NCBI GenBank assembly: GCA_965660625.1
Contig: CBFIAR010000010.1
Span: 1 to 64,000 of the forward strand
Length of the DNA: 64,000 bases
Direction: 5' to 3'
DNA from: Glaciecola sp965660625
GTDB lineage: Bacteria > Pseudomonadota > Gammaproteobacteria > Enterobacterales > Alteromonadaceae
Within the stretch, counting starts at the first letter, position 1. Every line of letters begins with the position of its first letter. The position numbers and the translations under genes are program-made. The notes below the pieces were generated by a model. That model made no database searches. It worked only from the letters and a program-made list of their open reading frames with translations, and was not told where the DNA came from. This document shows, one piece after another, positions 15,871 to 24,889 of this stretch.

Positions 15871-18651
15871 ATGAACTTGAACGGACTATTCAAAGTTTCT
15901 GCAATCGCAGCTACTTTAGCGTTAGGCGCATGTGGCGGAGATATTAATATTTCTGAAGGAGACATCATTGACAACAGTGTTGTTAATAATGACAACAGTG
16001 GCGGCACGCCTGTTACTCCTACTCCGGATGATACAAAACCAGGTTCAGTTGATACTTTCCTAAGTGGTCAAGTGTCCACAGCATTGGGTCAATCGATTGA
16101 AGTGAGAGAACTTTCTGGTCGCCTTACTGACGCTGATGCAGTCAATGGTGTTATTACACTCACTAACGATACGGTATGGGCATTAACTGGCCCAGTTTTT
16201 GTTGGTAATGACAAAGCAAATAGTGTGACACTAGAAATTGAGCCAGGCACTATTATTTTTGGTAGCCGAGGTGCTGATTATTTAGTTATCAGTCGTAATT
16301 CAAAAGTGGAAGCGGTAGGCACTGCTGAAGCTCCAATCATCTTTACTTCATACAACGACGTTATTGGTGAAGAAGTTCAAGCAGGGCAGTGGGGCGGGAT
16401 GATTGTCCTGGGTAATGCACCAACCACAAAATGCCCAATTGACGGAACGGATTGTTCATTACAAGTTGAAGGCGCAGAAACAGGCGCAGTCTTCGGTGGT
16501 GCAAACGATGCTGACAATTCAGGTACCTTGAAATATGTCGTAGTTAAATACGCTGGTTTCGAAATTGCTCCTGATAATGAATTAAACGGTATCACTTTTG
16601 GTGGTGTTGGTTCTGGTACACAAATCGATTACCTACAAGTGCACGCAAATGCGGATGATGGCGTTGAGTTTTTCGGTGGTTCAGTAAATGCAAAGCATTT
16701 GGTACTCACTTCAATTCAAGACGACTCGGTAGATTGGGATAACGGCTATAACGGTAAACTACAGTATGTTTACGTAGAGCACGCACCTGATGGTTCTGAT
16801 GCTAACCGCGGTATCGAAGGCGACGGCGACGGCGGTGACGGCGAAGCATTCTCACTTCCAAAAATTGCTAACATTACCATTATCGGCAACAGTTTCGATA
16901 CAGCAGACGCTGACTCTGAAGGTGTTTTATTGCGCGACCAAACTGGCGCAAACATCATTAACATGTTGATCACTGGCCCTGCAGGAATGGGTGAGTGTTT
17001 AGAAATGGATAATGATGCGACCGTACAAGGTAACCTTGCTGACGGCGATATCACTATCACGAATTCAGTGATTGCTTGTTCAGAGGCATTTAACTTTGGC
17101 GCAACTGATGTTGATTTGAATACGTGGTTTGGCACAGAGCAACAAGGAAACAGTATCATTGCTTTTGCTGACAGAGCTAATGTCGGTCTTAACAGTGACG
17201 GTACGTTAACTGCAGAGAGCGCTTTGCGCACTTCGGGTGGAAACCCAGCAAATTTAGACACATTCTTCGATACCAATGCCTTTGTTGGCGCAATAGGTGC
17301 TGATGATTGGCGCCAAGGTTGGGCATTTGGCTTTGGCGGTGGTGAAGTGGGTGTTGTCGCTTCAGCCTCGGGTTGCCCTGCTGGAACAACAACTATTCCG
17401 GCGGTTGATGGTACAACTAATACTTGCCAATTATCTGGTCGTATTACTGCTAATTTACGTTTAACTGCGGGTAATCACTATGCATTGTCTGAGGCCGTAT
17501 TTGTTGGTGGCGACAATGTTGATAGTGCTACACTAACTGTCGACCCGGGCGTCGTTGTTTACGGTAGCTCAGGTGCAGATTACTTAGTTATTAGCCGTGG
17601 CTCAAAAATTGAAGCAAATGGTACAGCAGCTTCTCCTATTACATTCACATCACGACAGCACGTAGCTAACGGTGTGACTGCTGGTTTAGCAAACGGTACT
17701 GCGGGCCAGTGGGGCGGCATGGTTATTTTAGGTAACGGCACGTCTACTAAATGCCCAACAGACGGTTCTGCATGTGCACTGCAGGTTGAAGGTGTGCAAG
17801 AAGGTGCTGTTTTTGGTGGAACAAACGATGCTGACAATTCAGGAACCCTGCGTTATGTGCGAGTTATGCACGGTGGTTTCGAAGTTGCTCCTGATAATGA
17901 GCTAAACGGGATCACTTTTGGTGCTGTAGGTTCAGGAACGGTAGTCGAATATTTACAAATTCACAAAAACGCAGACGACGGTGTTGAATTCTTTGGTGGT
18001 GCAGTTAATGCTAAATATCTTGTACTAACCGGTATTCAAGACGATTCAGTTGACTGGGATAATGGCTACACAGGTAAAATGCAGTTCGTACTCGTCAAGC
18101 ATGCCGATGACAACTCAGATGCAAACCGAGGTATTGAAGGTGACGGTGACGGTGGTGCTGGAACTGCTTTCTCTAATCCAACGATCGCCAACATGACCAT
18201 TATTGGTAATGCGTTCGATACCGCTGATGCAGACTCTGAAGGTGTATTGTTGCGTGATCAAACAAACGCACAACTTTACAACTTTGTGGTAACGGGTCCT
18301 GCCGGTATGGGTGAATGTTTTGAGGCTGATTTATCAGATGGCGATATAACACTTGAAGAGAATATGAACGGCACAAGTGCGACTCAGTTAGTGTTTCAGT
18401 CTTCAGTATTGGCTTGTGCAGAAAACATCAAGAACTCAGGTACATTTGACCAAGAAGCATGGTTTTTAGGTCAAACTGGCAACTCGATTGCAGCTGACCA
18501 AGCAGCGGTATTGAACGGCATCTTCACAATTGATGCAACAATACCAACGGACGTAACAACCCTAGATGGCTTCTTTACTAATGTAGACTACATTGGTGCA
18601 GTAAAAGATGCAGACAATAACTGGACTGCAAACTGGACGGTAGGTCTTTAA
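15871..18651 (+). CDS. duplicated beta-helix surface lipoprotein, phosphate-linked
   Basis: A 926-residue exported lipoprotein: the signal peptide ends in LGAC with Cys21 as the lipidation site. Two homologous halves begin near residues 81 and 521 (LSGRLTD and LSGRITA), a 440-residue period. Each half repeats SxGADYLVISR, GQWGGMxxLGN, then GVEFFGGxVNAKxLVLT, DDSVDWDNGY and DANRGIEGDGDGG. The short repeating strands and the Asp/Gly-rich turns suggest a right-handed beta-helix, perhaps calcium-binding. Similar proteins occur beside TonB receptors and in Bacteroidetes. The start is the ATG after GGAG (15861-15864). A Pho double box precedes it and the receptor gene follows, so a surface binding role in phosphate or organophosphate uptake is inferred. 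Confidence 0.85.
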   Translation: MNLNGLFKVSAIAATLALGACGGDINISEGDIIDNSVVNNDNSGGTPVTPTPDDTKPGSVDTFLSGQVSTALGQSIEVRELSGRLTDADAVNGVITLTNDTVWALTGPVFVGNDKANSVTLEIEPGTIIFGSRGADYLVISRNSKVEAVGTAEAPIIFTSYNDVIGEEVQAGQWGGMIVLGNAPTTKCPIDGTDCSLQVEGAETGAVFGGANDADNSGTLKYVVVKYAGFEIAPDNELNGITFGGVGSGTQIDYLQVHANADDGVEFFGGSVNAKHLVLTSIQDDSVDWDNGYNGKLQYVYVEHAPDGSDANRGIEGDGDGGDGEAFSLPKIANITIIGNSFDTADADSEGVLLRDQTGANIINMLITGPAGMGECLEMDNDATVQGNLADGDITITNSVIACSEAFNFGATDVDLNTWFGTEQQGNSIIAFADRANVGLNSDGTLTAESALRTSGGNPANLDTFFDTNAFVGAIGADDWRQGWAFGFGGGEVGVVASASGCPAGTTTIPAVDGTTNTCQLSGRITANLRLTAGNHYALSEAVFVGGDNVDSATLTVDPGVVVYGSSGADYLVISRGSKIEANGTAASPITFTSRQHVANGVTAGLANGTAGQWGGMVILGNGTSTKCPTDGSACALQVEGVQEGAVFGGTNDADNSGTLRYVRVMHGGFEVAPDNELNGITFGAVGSGTVVEYLQIHKNADDGVEFFGGAVNAKYLVLTGIQDDSVDWDNGYTGKMQFVLVKHADDNSDANRGIEGDGDGGAGTAFSNPTIANMTIIGNAFDTADADSEGVLLRDQTNAQLYNFVVTGPAGMGECFEADLSDGDITLEENMNGTSATQLVFQSSVLACAENIKNSGTFDQEAWFLGQTGNSIAADQAAVLNGIFTIDATIPTDVTTLDGFFTNVDYIGAVKDADNNWTANWTVGL

Positions 18652-18696
18652 GTACTAAGACAGTTTGAGCGCAATTCGCTCGCGAGTAAATGGATA

Positions 18697-18726
18697 CAAG
18701 TGCGTTACTAAATGGTAGCGCACTTG
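18697..18726 (+). other. intercistronic hairpin before the receptor gene
   Basis: CAAGTGCGTTAC pairs with GTAGCGCACTTG (one G-T pair) 46 bases after the lipoprotein stop. There is no T-run, so it may stabilise the lipoprotein mRNA or partly attenuate the downstream receptor gene rather than terminate. Confidence 0.55.
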
Positions 18727-18796
18727 CATTTCAAAGATTCAGTTTTAGATGTTGCTACTATAGCCACAGTAAAAGTTAGCAACTAATGAGGTTAAA

Positions 18797-21463
18797 ATGA
18801 ACCAGCCTGCAAACAGGTTTCCAGTAAAGCAACTAACACTCGCGGTGTTAGCTTCATTTGCAGTAGCGCAGCCATTCTTCGCGCAGTCGGTAATGGCGCA
18901 GCAAGCAGATGAAGAAGAAGCAATTGAAGAAGTTGTTGCTACTGGAACACGATTAAAAGGAACAGCAACAGCTGTTTTAGAAGAACGTAAAAACCAAGCG
19001 TTCGTTGCCGATATTTTAGGTGCTGAACAAATTTCAAGAACGGGTGACGGGGATGCTGCCTCCGCACTTCGTCGTGTGACGGGATTGACCTTGGTCGATG
19101 GCAAATTCATCTACGTTCGTGGTTTGGGAGAGCGCTACTCAAGTACACAACTCAATGGTGCGGCTGTTCCTAGTCCGGATCCAACAAGAAACGTTATACC
19201 ACTTGATTTATTCCCAGCTGATATCATTGAAAGCTTGTCAGTACAGAAGTCTTTTTCGCCTTCTATGCCTGCTTCTTTTGGCGGTGGTAATGTTAACATT
19301 CGTTTAAAAACTATCCCTACGCAATTTATATTTAACGTTTCGGGTAGTTTAGGGTACAACACTGAAAACTCAGGCGATGCGCTAGCTTATAATGGCGGTG
19401 GTAATGATTGGCAGGGCCGCGATGATGGTACTCGTGCTGCACCTGTTTCGATCGCAACGCGTTGGGAAAACAAAGCATTTTTAGACTCCCTTGATCAAGA
19501 TATTGCACTTGCATTATTGCGCGACGTTAATCGTGACTATGACCCCTTTTTAGATAGTGTAGGCCCTGATATGGGGTTTAACCTTTCCTTAGGCAATAGT
19601 TTTGATATTGACGATAAATGGCGCTATGGCTTTTTGGTAACCAGTAGCTACGATAATGAAACAAGCGTGTCTGAAGAGTACGAGCTGCAACAGGCCGACC
19701 GCGTGCAGGATTCAATCAACATCGTGCGTTTTTTTGACGATATTTCGGTTACCGAAACAAGCGTTAAATGGTCAAACATGGTCAACTTAGGTATCGACTA
19801 CAACCGTAATCACCGCGTGGATTATAGTTTGATTATATTGAACGATACGCGCGATCAAATTAGTGAAAAACTTGGTAATACTGAAAATCTCAGTCAGGCT
19901 GAAGGCTTGCGTATTCGTGACGTAGAAGTTGAATACGAAGAACGTAAAATGTTCACGAATCAAATTCGCGGTATGCATACTTTTCCTCAATTTAATTTTG
20001 CAGGCGTTGATTGGAAGTATAGCGTGGGTCGTTCTGTTCGAAATGCACCAGGAAACTTCGAGTCACGCTTTGTCATTAGCGACATCAATAGCGATGATGT
20101 TTTTGACACAAATAATGAAATTGCTTTAAATAACTCGACAACGGCAGCGCGATATTCATTTCAAACACTTCACGACAGACTAGAGAATGCGGGTTACAAC
20201 GTAACGATGCCCTATTCTATTGAAAATTGGGAAATGGAGTTTAAGTTCGGTGCTGATTTCTTGACCAAAACGCGTACTGCTGAAAATCGTCGATTTGACA
20301 TTAACACGCGTGCTTTTGCTGATTCAGACTTATTACTCGGTAACTCATATTTTAGTATTTTCAATGATCAAGTGTTAAGTGATGAGACTAACTTTTCCGG
20401 TCCTGCAATCATTCGAGATACAACGATTGCCGGAGATGATTACGCGGCAGGTCAAAAAGTCGATGCTTATTACGTTGAAGGTGACTTCTTCTTTAAGAAT
20501 AAATGGCGCTTTAGCGGTGGGGTTCGTTTTGAAGATTTCCGCCAAGTGGTCGCGCCATTTGACCCACGCACAAATCAGTTCGATTTACCTGATGAAGCTG
20601 ATCGCGCGCAGCTAGCTTTTCAGGAAGATGACTTTTATCCTGCAATCGCATTAACCTACATTAAAGATGAGAGCATGCAATTCAGAGCAAGTATTGGCCA
20701 AACAGTCGTTCGTCCTGACTTGCGTGAAGTTTCATCTTCAACATTTATTGACCCACTAACTGAATTTCCAATTGCGGGTACACCGGGTATCAACACGACA
20801 TCAATTCTCAACTATGATCTCCGTTGGGAATGGTATCGAGAAGCCGGTAACAACCTGTCGATTGGTTTGTTTTACAAGGATATGGATGCGCCTATTGAAT
20901 CGGTTCAGTCGCCAGCGCAAGATGGCCCGCCATTAATACGGATTGCGAATGCTGAAACGGGTGAACTTTACGGGATAGAAGTAGAGTTTTTACAAGGTTT
21001 AGAATTCCTAGGTGATGGTATTTGGGACAATATGTTTGTGTCAGGTAACTTAACCCTAAGTGATTCTGAAATTCAGCTTGATAGACAAAACATTGTTGAC
21101 CAAACGGGTGTCTCAGCAGCGGTAACTAACCTTCAGCGCCGTTTAACAGGTCACTCTCAATACGTTATGAACCTGCAAGGCGGTTTTGATTCTGACAATG
21201 GGGAACACTCACTGTCAGTCGTTTATAACGTATTCGGTGAGCGTATTTTGATACCGGGTATCGATGGTTTTGACGACAGCTACGAGCAGCCTTTTCATTC
21301 TTTAGATACGGTTTATAAGTTTTATCCTGACTTTAACACCACCGTGACATTCAAAGTTCAAAATATATTGGGTGAAACGAAAAAACTTGAGTTTGAAAAT
21401 GTGTTATTGCGTTCTGAAACCCGAGGCCGTCAATTGAGTTTGTCAGTAAAGTACGATTTTTAA
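18797..21463 (+). CDS. TonB-dependent outer membrane receptor (phosphate-linked cluster)
   Basis: An 888-residue outer membrane receptor. It has a signal peptide ending near MAQQA, a TonB-box-like EEVVATGTRLKG near residue 46, and a plug domain (GDGDAASALRRVTGLTLVDG, then IYVRGLGERYSSTQLNGAAVP). The rest is a 22-strand-type barrel ending in the membrane-insertion signature SLSVKYDF. The plug resembles the branch whose substrates are often sugars or other organics rather than siderophores. GAGG lies before the ATG. It shares the Pho-box-led transcript of the beta-helix lipoprotein, and the TonB motor operon follows. The ligand is not known from sequence. Confidence 0.93.
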   Translation: MNQPANRFPVKQLTLAVLASFAVAQPFFAQSVMAQQADEEEAIEEVVATGTRLKGTATAVLEERKNQAFVADILGAEQISRTGDGDAASALRRVTGLTLVDGKFIYVRGLGERYSSTQLNGAAVPSPDPTRNVIPLDLFPADIIESLSVQKSFSPSMPASFGGGNVNIRLKTIPTQFIFNVSGSLGYNTENSGDALAYNGGGNDWQGRDDGTRAAPVSIATRWENKAFLDSLDQDIALALLRDVNRDYDPFLDSVGPDMGFNLSLGNSFDIDDKWRYGFLVTSSYDNETSVSEEYELQQADRVQDSINIVRFFDDISVTETSVKWSNMVNLGIDYNRNHRVDYSLIILNDTRDQISEKLGNTENLSQAEGLRIRDVEVEYEERKMFTNQIRGMHTFPQFNFAGVDWKYSVGRSVRNAPGNFESRFVISDINSDDVFDTNNEIALNNSTTAARYSFQTLHDRLENAGYNVTMPYSIENWEMEFKFGADFLTKTRTAENRRFDINTRAFADSDLLLGNSYFSIFNDQVLSDETNFSGPAIIRDTTIAGDDYAAGQKVDAYYVEGDFFFKNKWRFSGGVRFEDFRQVVAPFDPRTNQFDLPDEADRAQLAFQEDDFYPAIALTYIKDESMQFRASIGQTVVRPDLREVSSSTFIDPLTEFPIAGTPGINTTSILNYDLRWEWYREAGNNLSIGLFYKDMDAPIESVQSPAQDGPPLIRIANAETGELYGIEVEFLQGLEFLGDGIWDNMFVSGNLTLSDSEIQLDRQNIVDQTGVSAAVTNLQRRLTGHSQYVMNLQGGFDSDNGEHSLSVVYNVFGERILIPGIDGFDDSYEQPFHSLDTVYKFYPDFNTTVTFKVQNILGETKKLEFENVLLRSETRGRQLSLSVKYDF

Positions 21464-21500
21464 CTGACACAAAAAGTTCATAAAACTTCTTCTATTGCTT

Positions 21501-21547
21501 AAAAGCTGTGCCATGTAACCCTTTTACACACATGGTGCAGCTTTTTT
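21501..21547 (+). terminator. terminator after the TonB receptor
   Basis: A 15-16 bp stem (AAAAGCTGTGCCATGT with ACATGGTGCAGCTTTT) ends in a run of Ts. It separates the receptor transcript from the DUF3450/TonB operon. Confidence 0.85.
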
Positions 21548-21586
21548 ATTCTAAAACCCTGCCAGACTTTCCTAAATATGACAGTT

Positions 21587-21620
21587 ATGTAATAAATCTG
21601 TAATAGAGAACCTCTATCCT
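21587..21620 (+). promoter_or_regulatory. Pho box and -10 before the TonB-system operon
   Basis: ATGTAAT-aaat-CTGTAAT has half-sites 11 bases apart, and a weaker third unit precedes it at 21576-21586. Exactly 10 bases after the second half-site is TATCCT (21615-21620), a possible -10. The geometry is the same as at 15768-15817. It suggests that PhoB also drives the TonB motor. Confidence 0.65.
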
Positions 21621-21697
21621 TTGCGCAGATTTTGCTGTGCTTGTTAGCACTACCTTGCTAACACATAGCCTGTTTATTTTGAACTTAGGATGCGTAT

Positions 21698-22465
21698 ATG
21701 AAGGTTTTTCAAACGTTAATAGCGACGGCAGTCACGTCAGTCTTACTTAGCACGTCTGCATTTGCACAAGAAGATAAGTATCTTGATCCAGCGGTCAAAA
21801 AGGCCACTGAAATTAATGAATCTGCGGTTAAGTCGCAAGGTAAAATTAATAGCATCACGGATCAAATTGATGACAAACTTCAGCAGTTCAAGGCACTAAG
21901 CAAAGAAATAGAAGGCTTAGAGGTTTATAACGAACAATTGCGTCGTCAAATAGCCAATCAAGACCAAGAGATGATAGAGCTTAACCAGTCGATAGACGAA
22001 GTGAGTGTAATTGAACGTCAAATTACCCCATTAATGCTGAATATGATCACCGGTTTATCTCAGTTTGTTGAATTGGATGTTCCCTTCCTTGCCGAAGAAC
22101 GTGGCAATCGAATCCTTGATTTACAAAACATGATGGACAGAGCCGATGTTTCTTCTTCTGAAAAGTTCCGTCGAGTGATGGAAGCTTATCAAGTTGAAAT
22201 GGACTACGGCAAAACTATTGAAGCTTACCCTGGTTTAAAAGACATCGATGGCCAAGAACGCTCAGTCGAATTCTTGCGCATTGGTCGCACATCATTGATT
22301 TATCAAACGCGTGATGGCAGCTATCAAGGGGTGTGGAACAAGCAAACACGCCAGTGGGAAGAACTTGATTCAAGCTACAAAAACCAAATATCCAAAGGTT
22401 TGCGTATTGCGAAGAAGCAACTAGCACCGGACCTGTTAATGGTTCCAGTCGCGATTACGGATTAA
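21698..22465 (+). CDS. DUF3450 periplasmic coiled-coil protein of the TonB2 system
   Basis: A 255-residue exported protein (signal peptide ends STSAFA) of the DUF3450 family. The first half is a long coiled coil (KINSITDQIDDKLQQFKALS and the following heptads). The second half is a compact domain containing GKTIEAYPGLKDIDGQERSV and LRIGRTSLIYQTRDG. DUF3450 genes sit at the head of TtpC/ExbB2/ExbD2/TonB2 operons in Vibrio and Shewanella; the protein may bridge the motor to the outer membrane, but its mechanism is not established. AGGA precedes the ATG. Confidence 0.92.
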   Translation: MKVFQTLIATAVTSVLLSTSAFAQEDKYLDPAVKKATEINESAVKSQGKINSITDQIDDKLQQFKALSKEIEGLEVYNEQLRRQIANQDQEMIELNQSIDEVSVIERQITPLMLNMITGLSQFVELDVPFLAEERGNRILDLQNMMDRADVSSSEKFRRVMEAYQVEMDYGKTIEAYPGLKDIDGQERSVEFLRIGRTSLIYQTRDGSYQGVWNKQTRQWEELDSSYKNQISKGLRIAKKQLAPDLLMVPVAITD

Positions 22466-22471
22466 GGGAAG

Positions 22472-23926
22472 ATGATGAAAATATTCTTTTTTAATAACAC
22501 AGACAAAAGCACGCGCACGAACGCGCGCTCAAACAACACGCCAATGACCATTGCAAAGACAATGTTAGCGGCAACTGCAGCTATCGTTTTGTCTTTCTCT
22601 GTGCAGGCACAGTCAGACACTGCGCTTGATTTAGATGCACTTCTGAAGCTATTAGAAGAAGGCAAATTTGCACAATCAGAGCAAAACAAATCGCGCGAGC
22701 AAGACTTTATGTCAAGGCGCTCTGAGCAAGACCAAATATTACGTGACACACTTAAACAGCGTGATGCGCAATTAGCGATGTCTGAAAAGTTAGAAACTAA
22801 GTTTGAAGAAAATGAGTTTAAAATAACGGATTTAAACGGCGCATTGGATAACCGTTTGGGCTCATTGAAAGAATTATTTGGTGTATTGCAGCAAGTTGCA
22901 GGTGATACCAAAAATAAATTCTCGAACTCGGTAATATCGGCGCAAATTCCAGGACGTTCTGAATTCTTAGATGAGATGGCTCAGTCAATGGGTAAGTCAA
23001 CTAAGCTTGCATCCATTGCCGAAATTGAACGTGTCTGGTTTGAAATTCAACGCGAAATGACAGAGTCTGGAAAAGTGACTCGTTTCACTACCGATGTGGT
23101 TGAAGCTAACGGTGAAAAAGTGAATAAAGAAGTTGTCAGAGTGGGGCCTTTTGGCTTAATTTCAGATGGAAAATACCTTGAGTATCAAGGTGCGACAGGT
23201 GTTGTTTCTGAATTGCTTCGTCAGCCAAAAGACCGTTTTGTTGAATCCACTGCAGAACTACAAGCTTCTTCAGGTGAGCTGGTTACGTTCGGTTTAGATC
23301 CAACAGGCGGTTCAATCCTCGGTTTGTTAATTCAAGCGCCTTCATTAGAAGAGCGTATTCATCAAGGTGAATTAGTTGGTTACATCATTATTGCAGTGGG
23401 TGCTGTGGGTATCTTGGTAGCATTCTGGCGCTTTATTGTGCTAACGCTGGTGACTTCAAGTGTTAATCGCCAACTTAAATCAGACAAATTATCAGACAAT
23501 AACCCATTGGGTCGTGTACTGAAGGTAAAAGAGAAATATCCTGATGTGGATACCGAAGCACTCGAGCTTCACTTGACCGAAGCTATTTTAGGCGAAGTAC
23601 CAAAATTAGGTCGCTATCTCACGCTAGTAAAAATGATTTCAGTAGTTGCTCCTCTTGGCGGTTTGTTAGGAACAGTAACGGGTATGATTGTCACCTTCCA
23701 ACAAATTACCTTGTTTGGTACAGGCGACCCTAAAATTATGGCGGGTGGTATTTCATCTGCCCTAATGACAACGGTATTAGGCTTGGTAGTCGCCATTCCA
23801 ACCACATTGCTTTACGCGCTATTAAGCACGCAAAGCAAAAATGTTGTCATGATTCTACAAGAACAGGCCGCTGGCGTTATTGCAGAGCGGGCTGAAAAAC
23901 AAGCGCTTAAAAACCCAAAGGCATAA
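22472..23926 (+). CDS. TtpC-like ExbB/TolQ-family protein with periplasmic coiled coil
   Basis: A 484-residue proton-channel component. It starts with a signal-like segment after a short polar leader, then has about 90 residues of coiled coil and a periplasmic domain. Transmembrane helices follow near residues 305-325 (YIIIAVGAVGILVAFWRFIV), and the MotA/TolQ/ExbB core includes LVKMISVVAPLGGLLGTVTG and MTTVLGLVVAIPTTLLYAL. This extended architecture is that of TtpC, required with TonB2 in Vibrio. AAGGGA lies close before the ATG. It is six bases from the DUF3450 gene and three from the next. Confidence 0.9.
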   Translation: MMKIFFFNNTDKSTRTNARSNNTPMTIAKTMLAATAAIVLSFSVQAQSDTALDLDALLKLLEEGKFAQSEQNKSREQDFMSRRSEQDQILRDTLKQRDAQLAMSEKLETKFEENEFKITDLNGALDNRLGSLKELFGVLQQVAGDTKNKFSNSVISAQIPGRSEFLDEMAQSMGKSTKLASIAEIERVWFEIQREMTESGKVTRFTTDVVEANGEKVNKEVVRVGPFGLISDGKYLEYQGATGVVSELLRQPKDRFVESTAELQASSGELVTFGLDPTGGSILGLLIQAPSLEERIHQGELVGYIIIAVGAVGILVAFWRFIVLTLVTSSVNRQLKSDKLSDNNPLGRVLKVKEKYPDVDTEALELHLTEAILGEVPKLGRYLTLVKMISVVAPLGGLLGTVTGMIVTFQQITLFGTGDPKIMAGGISSALMTTVLGLVVAIPTTLLYALLSTQSKNVVMILQEQAAGVIAERAEKQALKNPKA

Positions 23927-23929
23927 ATC

Positions 23930-24457
23930 ATGTTTGTAGATATTTTCGAATCAATTCGTGACTTTACCGAAACCGGCGGGACTATCCTGTTGGTTATCGG
24001 GGCGCTTATCTTCGTAATGTGGATATTGATACTCGAGAGAATTCTATATGTGACCCATGGCCACAAAAAAATGATGAAAAATACCATTGCTGAATGGCAC
24101 GCACGCATTGAACGTCATTCTTGGAACGCTGTGCAAATACGCCAAGCAATGATTTCTCGAGTAAGTTTAAAACTACGTTTTAGTTTACCTATTATTCAAG
24201 CCTTAGTTGCCTTATGTCCTCTGCTTGGACTCATGGGAACTGTCACTGGCATGATCATGGTATTCGATGTGATGGCAATGACAGGTGGTGGTAACGCCCG
24301 TTCTATGGCTGCGGGGGTGTCTCAGGCGACTATCCCAACAATGGCGGGCATGGTCGGAGCACTTTCGGGTGTGTTTGCATCTACTTGGTTAACCAGAACC
24401 GCAAAAACTGAACGTATGCATTTAGAAGACGCTTTACAATTGCAACGCAGCGAATAA
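23930..24457 (+). CDS. exbB: ExbB proton channel protein of the TonB2 system
   Basis: The 175-residue protein is a standard three-helix ExbB: a first helix near residues 17-38 (GGTILLVIGALIFVMWIL), and the core pair with LVALCPLLGLMGTVTGMIMV and ATIPTMAGMVGALSGVF. With ExbD it converts proton flow into movement of TonB. It is short, as are ExbB2 proteins, and comes directly after the TtpC-like gene in the same operon. Confidence 0.94.
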   Translation: MFVDIFESIRDFTETGGTILLVIGALIFVMWILILERILYVTHGHKKMMKNTIAEWHARIERHSWNAVQIRQAMISRVSLKLRFSLPIIQALVALCPLLGLMGTVTGMIMVFDVMAMTGGGNARSMAAGVSQATIPTMAGMVGALSGVFASTWLTRTAKTERMHLEDALQLQRSE

Positions 24458-24481
24458 TCGTTGGTTGTTTAAGGAATACTT

Positions 24482-24883
24482 ATGAAACATTTACAAAACT
24501 TAGTCGAAGAAGAAGAAGCAACAATCGATATGACGCCGATGCTTGACGTGGTATTTATTATGTTGATTTTCTTTATTGTTACGGCGTCTTTTGTAAAAGA
24601 GTCTGGCATTGACGTTAACCGTCCTGATGCACCGACTGCAGTCAAAAAAGACCGTGCAAATATCTTAATTGGTATCAGTGATAAAAATGAAATTTGGATA
24701 AACAAACGTAAAATTGATGTGCGTGCTGTGCAGGCTAACGTTGAGCGTTTGCATGCTGAAAATCCACAGGGTTCAGTGGTTATTCAAGCAGACCGCAAAT
24801 CAACTACTGAGTTCTTAATTAAAGTCATGGATGCTTCACGCGCTGCGGGTGTGTCCGACGTTTCTATCGCTGCACAAGAGTAG
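24482..24883 (+). CDS. exbD: ExbD/TolR-family protein of the TonB2 system
   Basis: A 133-residue ExbD with a short cytoplasmic N-terminus (EEEEATIDMTPMLDVVFIML), where the helix Asp in MLDVVFI is the proton-relay residue. A single membrane helix is followed by the periplasmic domain with VVIQADRKSTTEFLIKVMDA. AAGGAA lies six bases before the ATG. It pairs with the adjacent ExbB. Confidence 0.95.
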   Translation: MKHLQNLVEEEEATIDMTPMLDVVFIMLIFFIVTASFVKESGIDVNRPDAPTAVKKDRANILIGISDKNEIWINKRKIDVRAVQANVERLHAENPQGSVVIQADRKSTTEFLIKVMDASRAAGVSDVSIAAQE

Positions 24884-24889
24884 ATTGTT

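Noticed and set aside
16770..17276. 168-codon open frame on the minus strand inside the beta-helix lipoprotein gene
   Set aside because: It is the antisense shadow of a strongly coding, repeat-rich gene, with no ribosome site and no recognisable protein.
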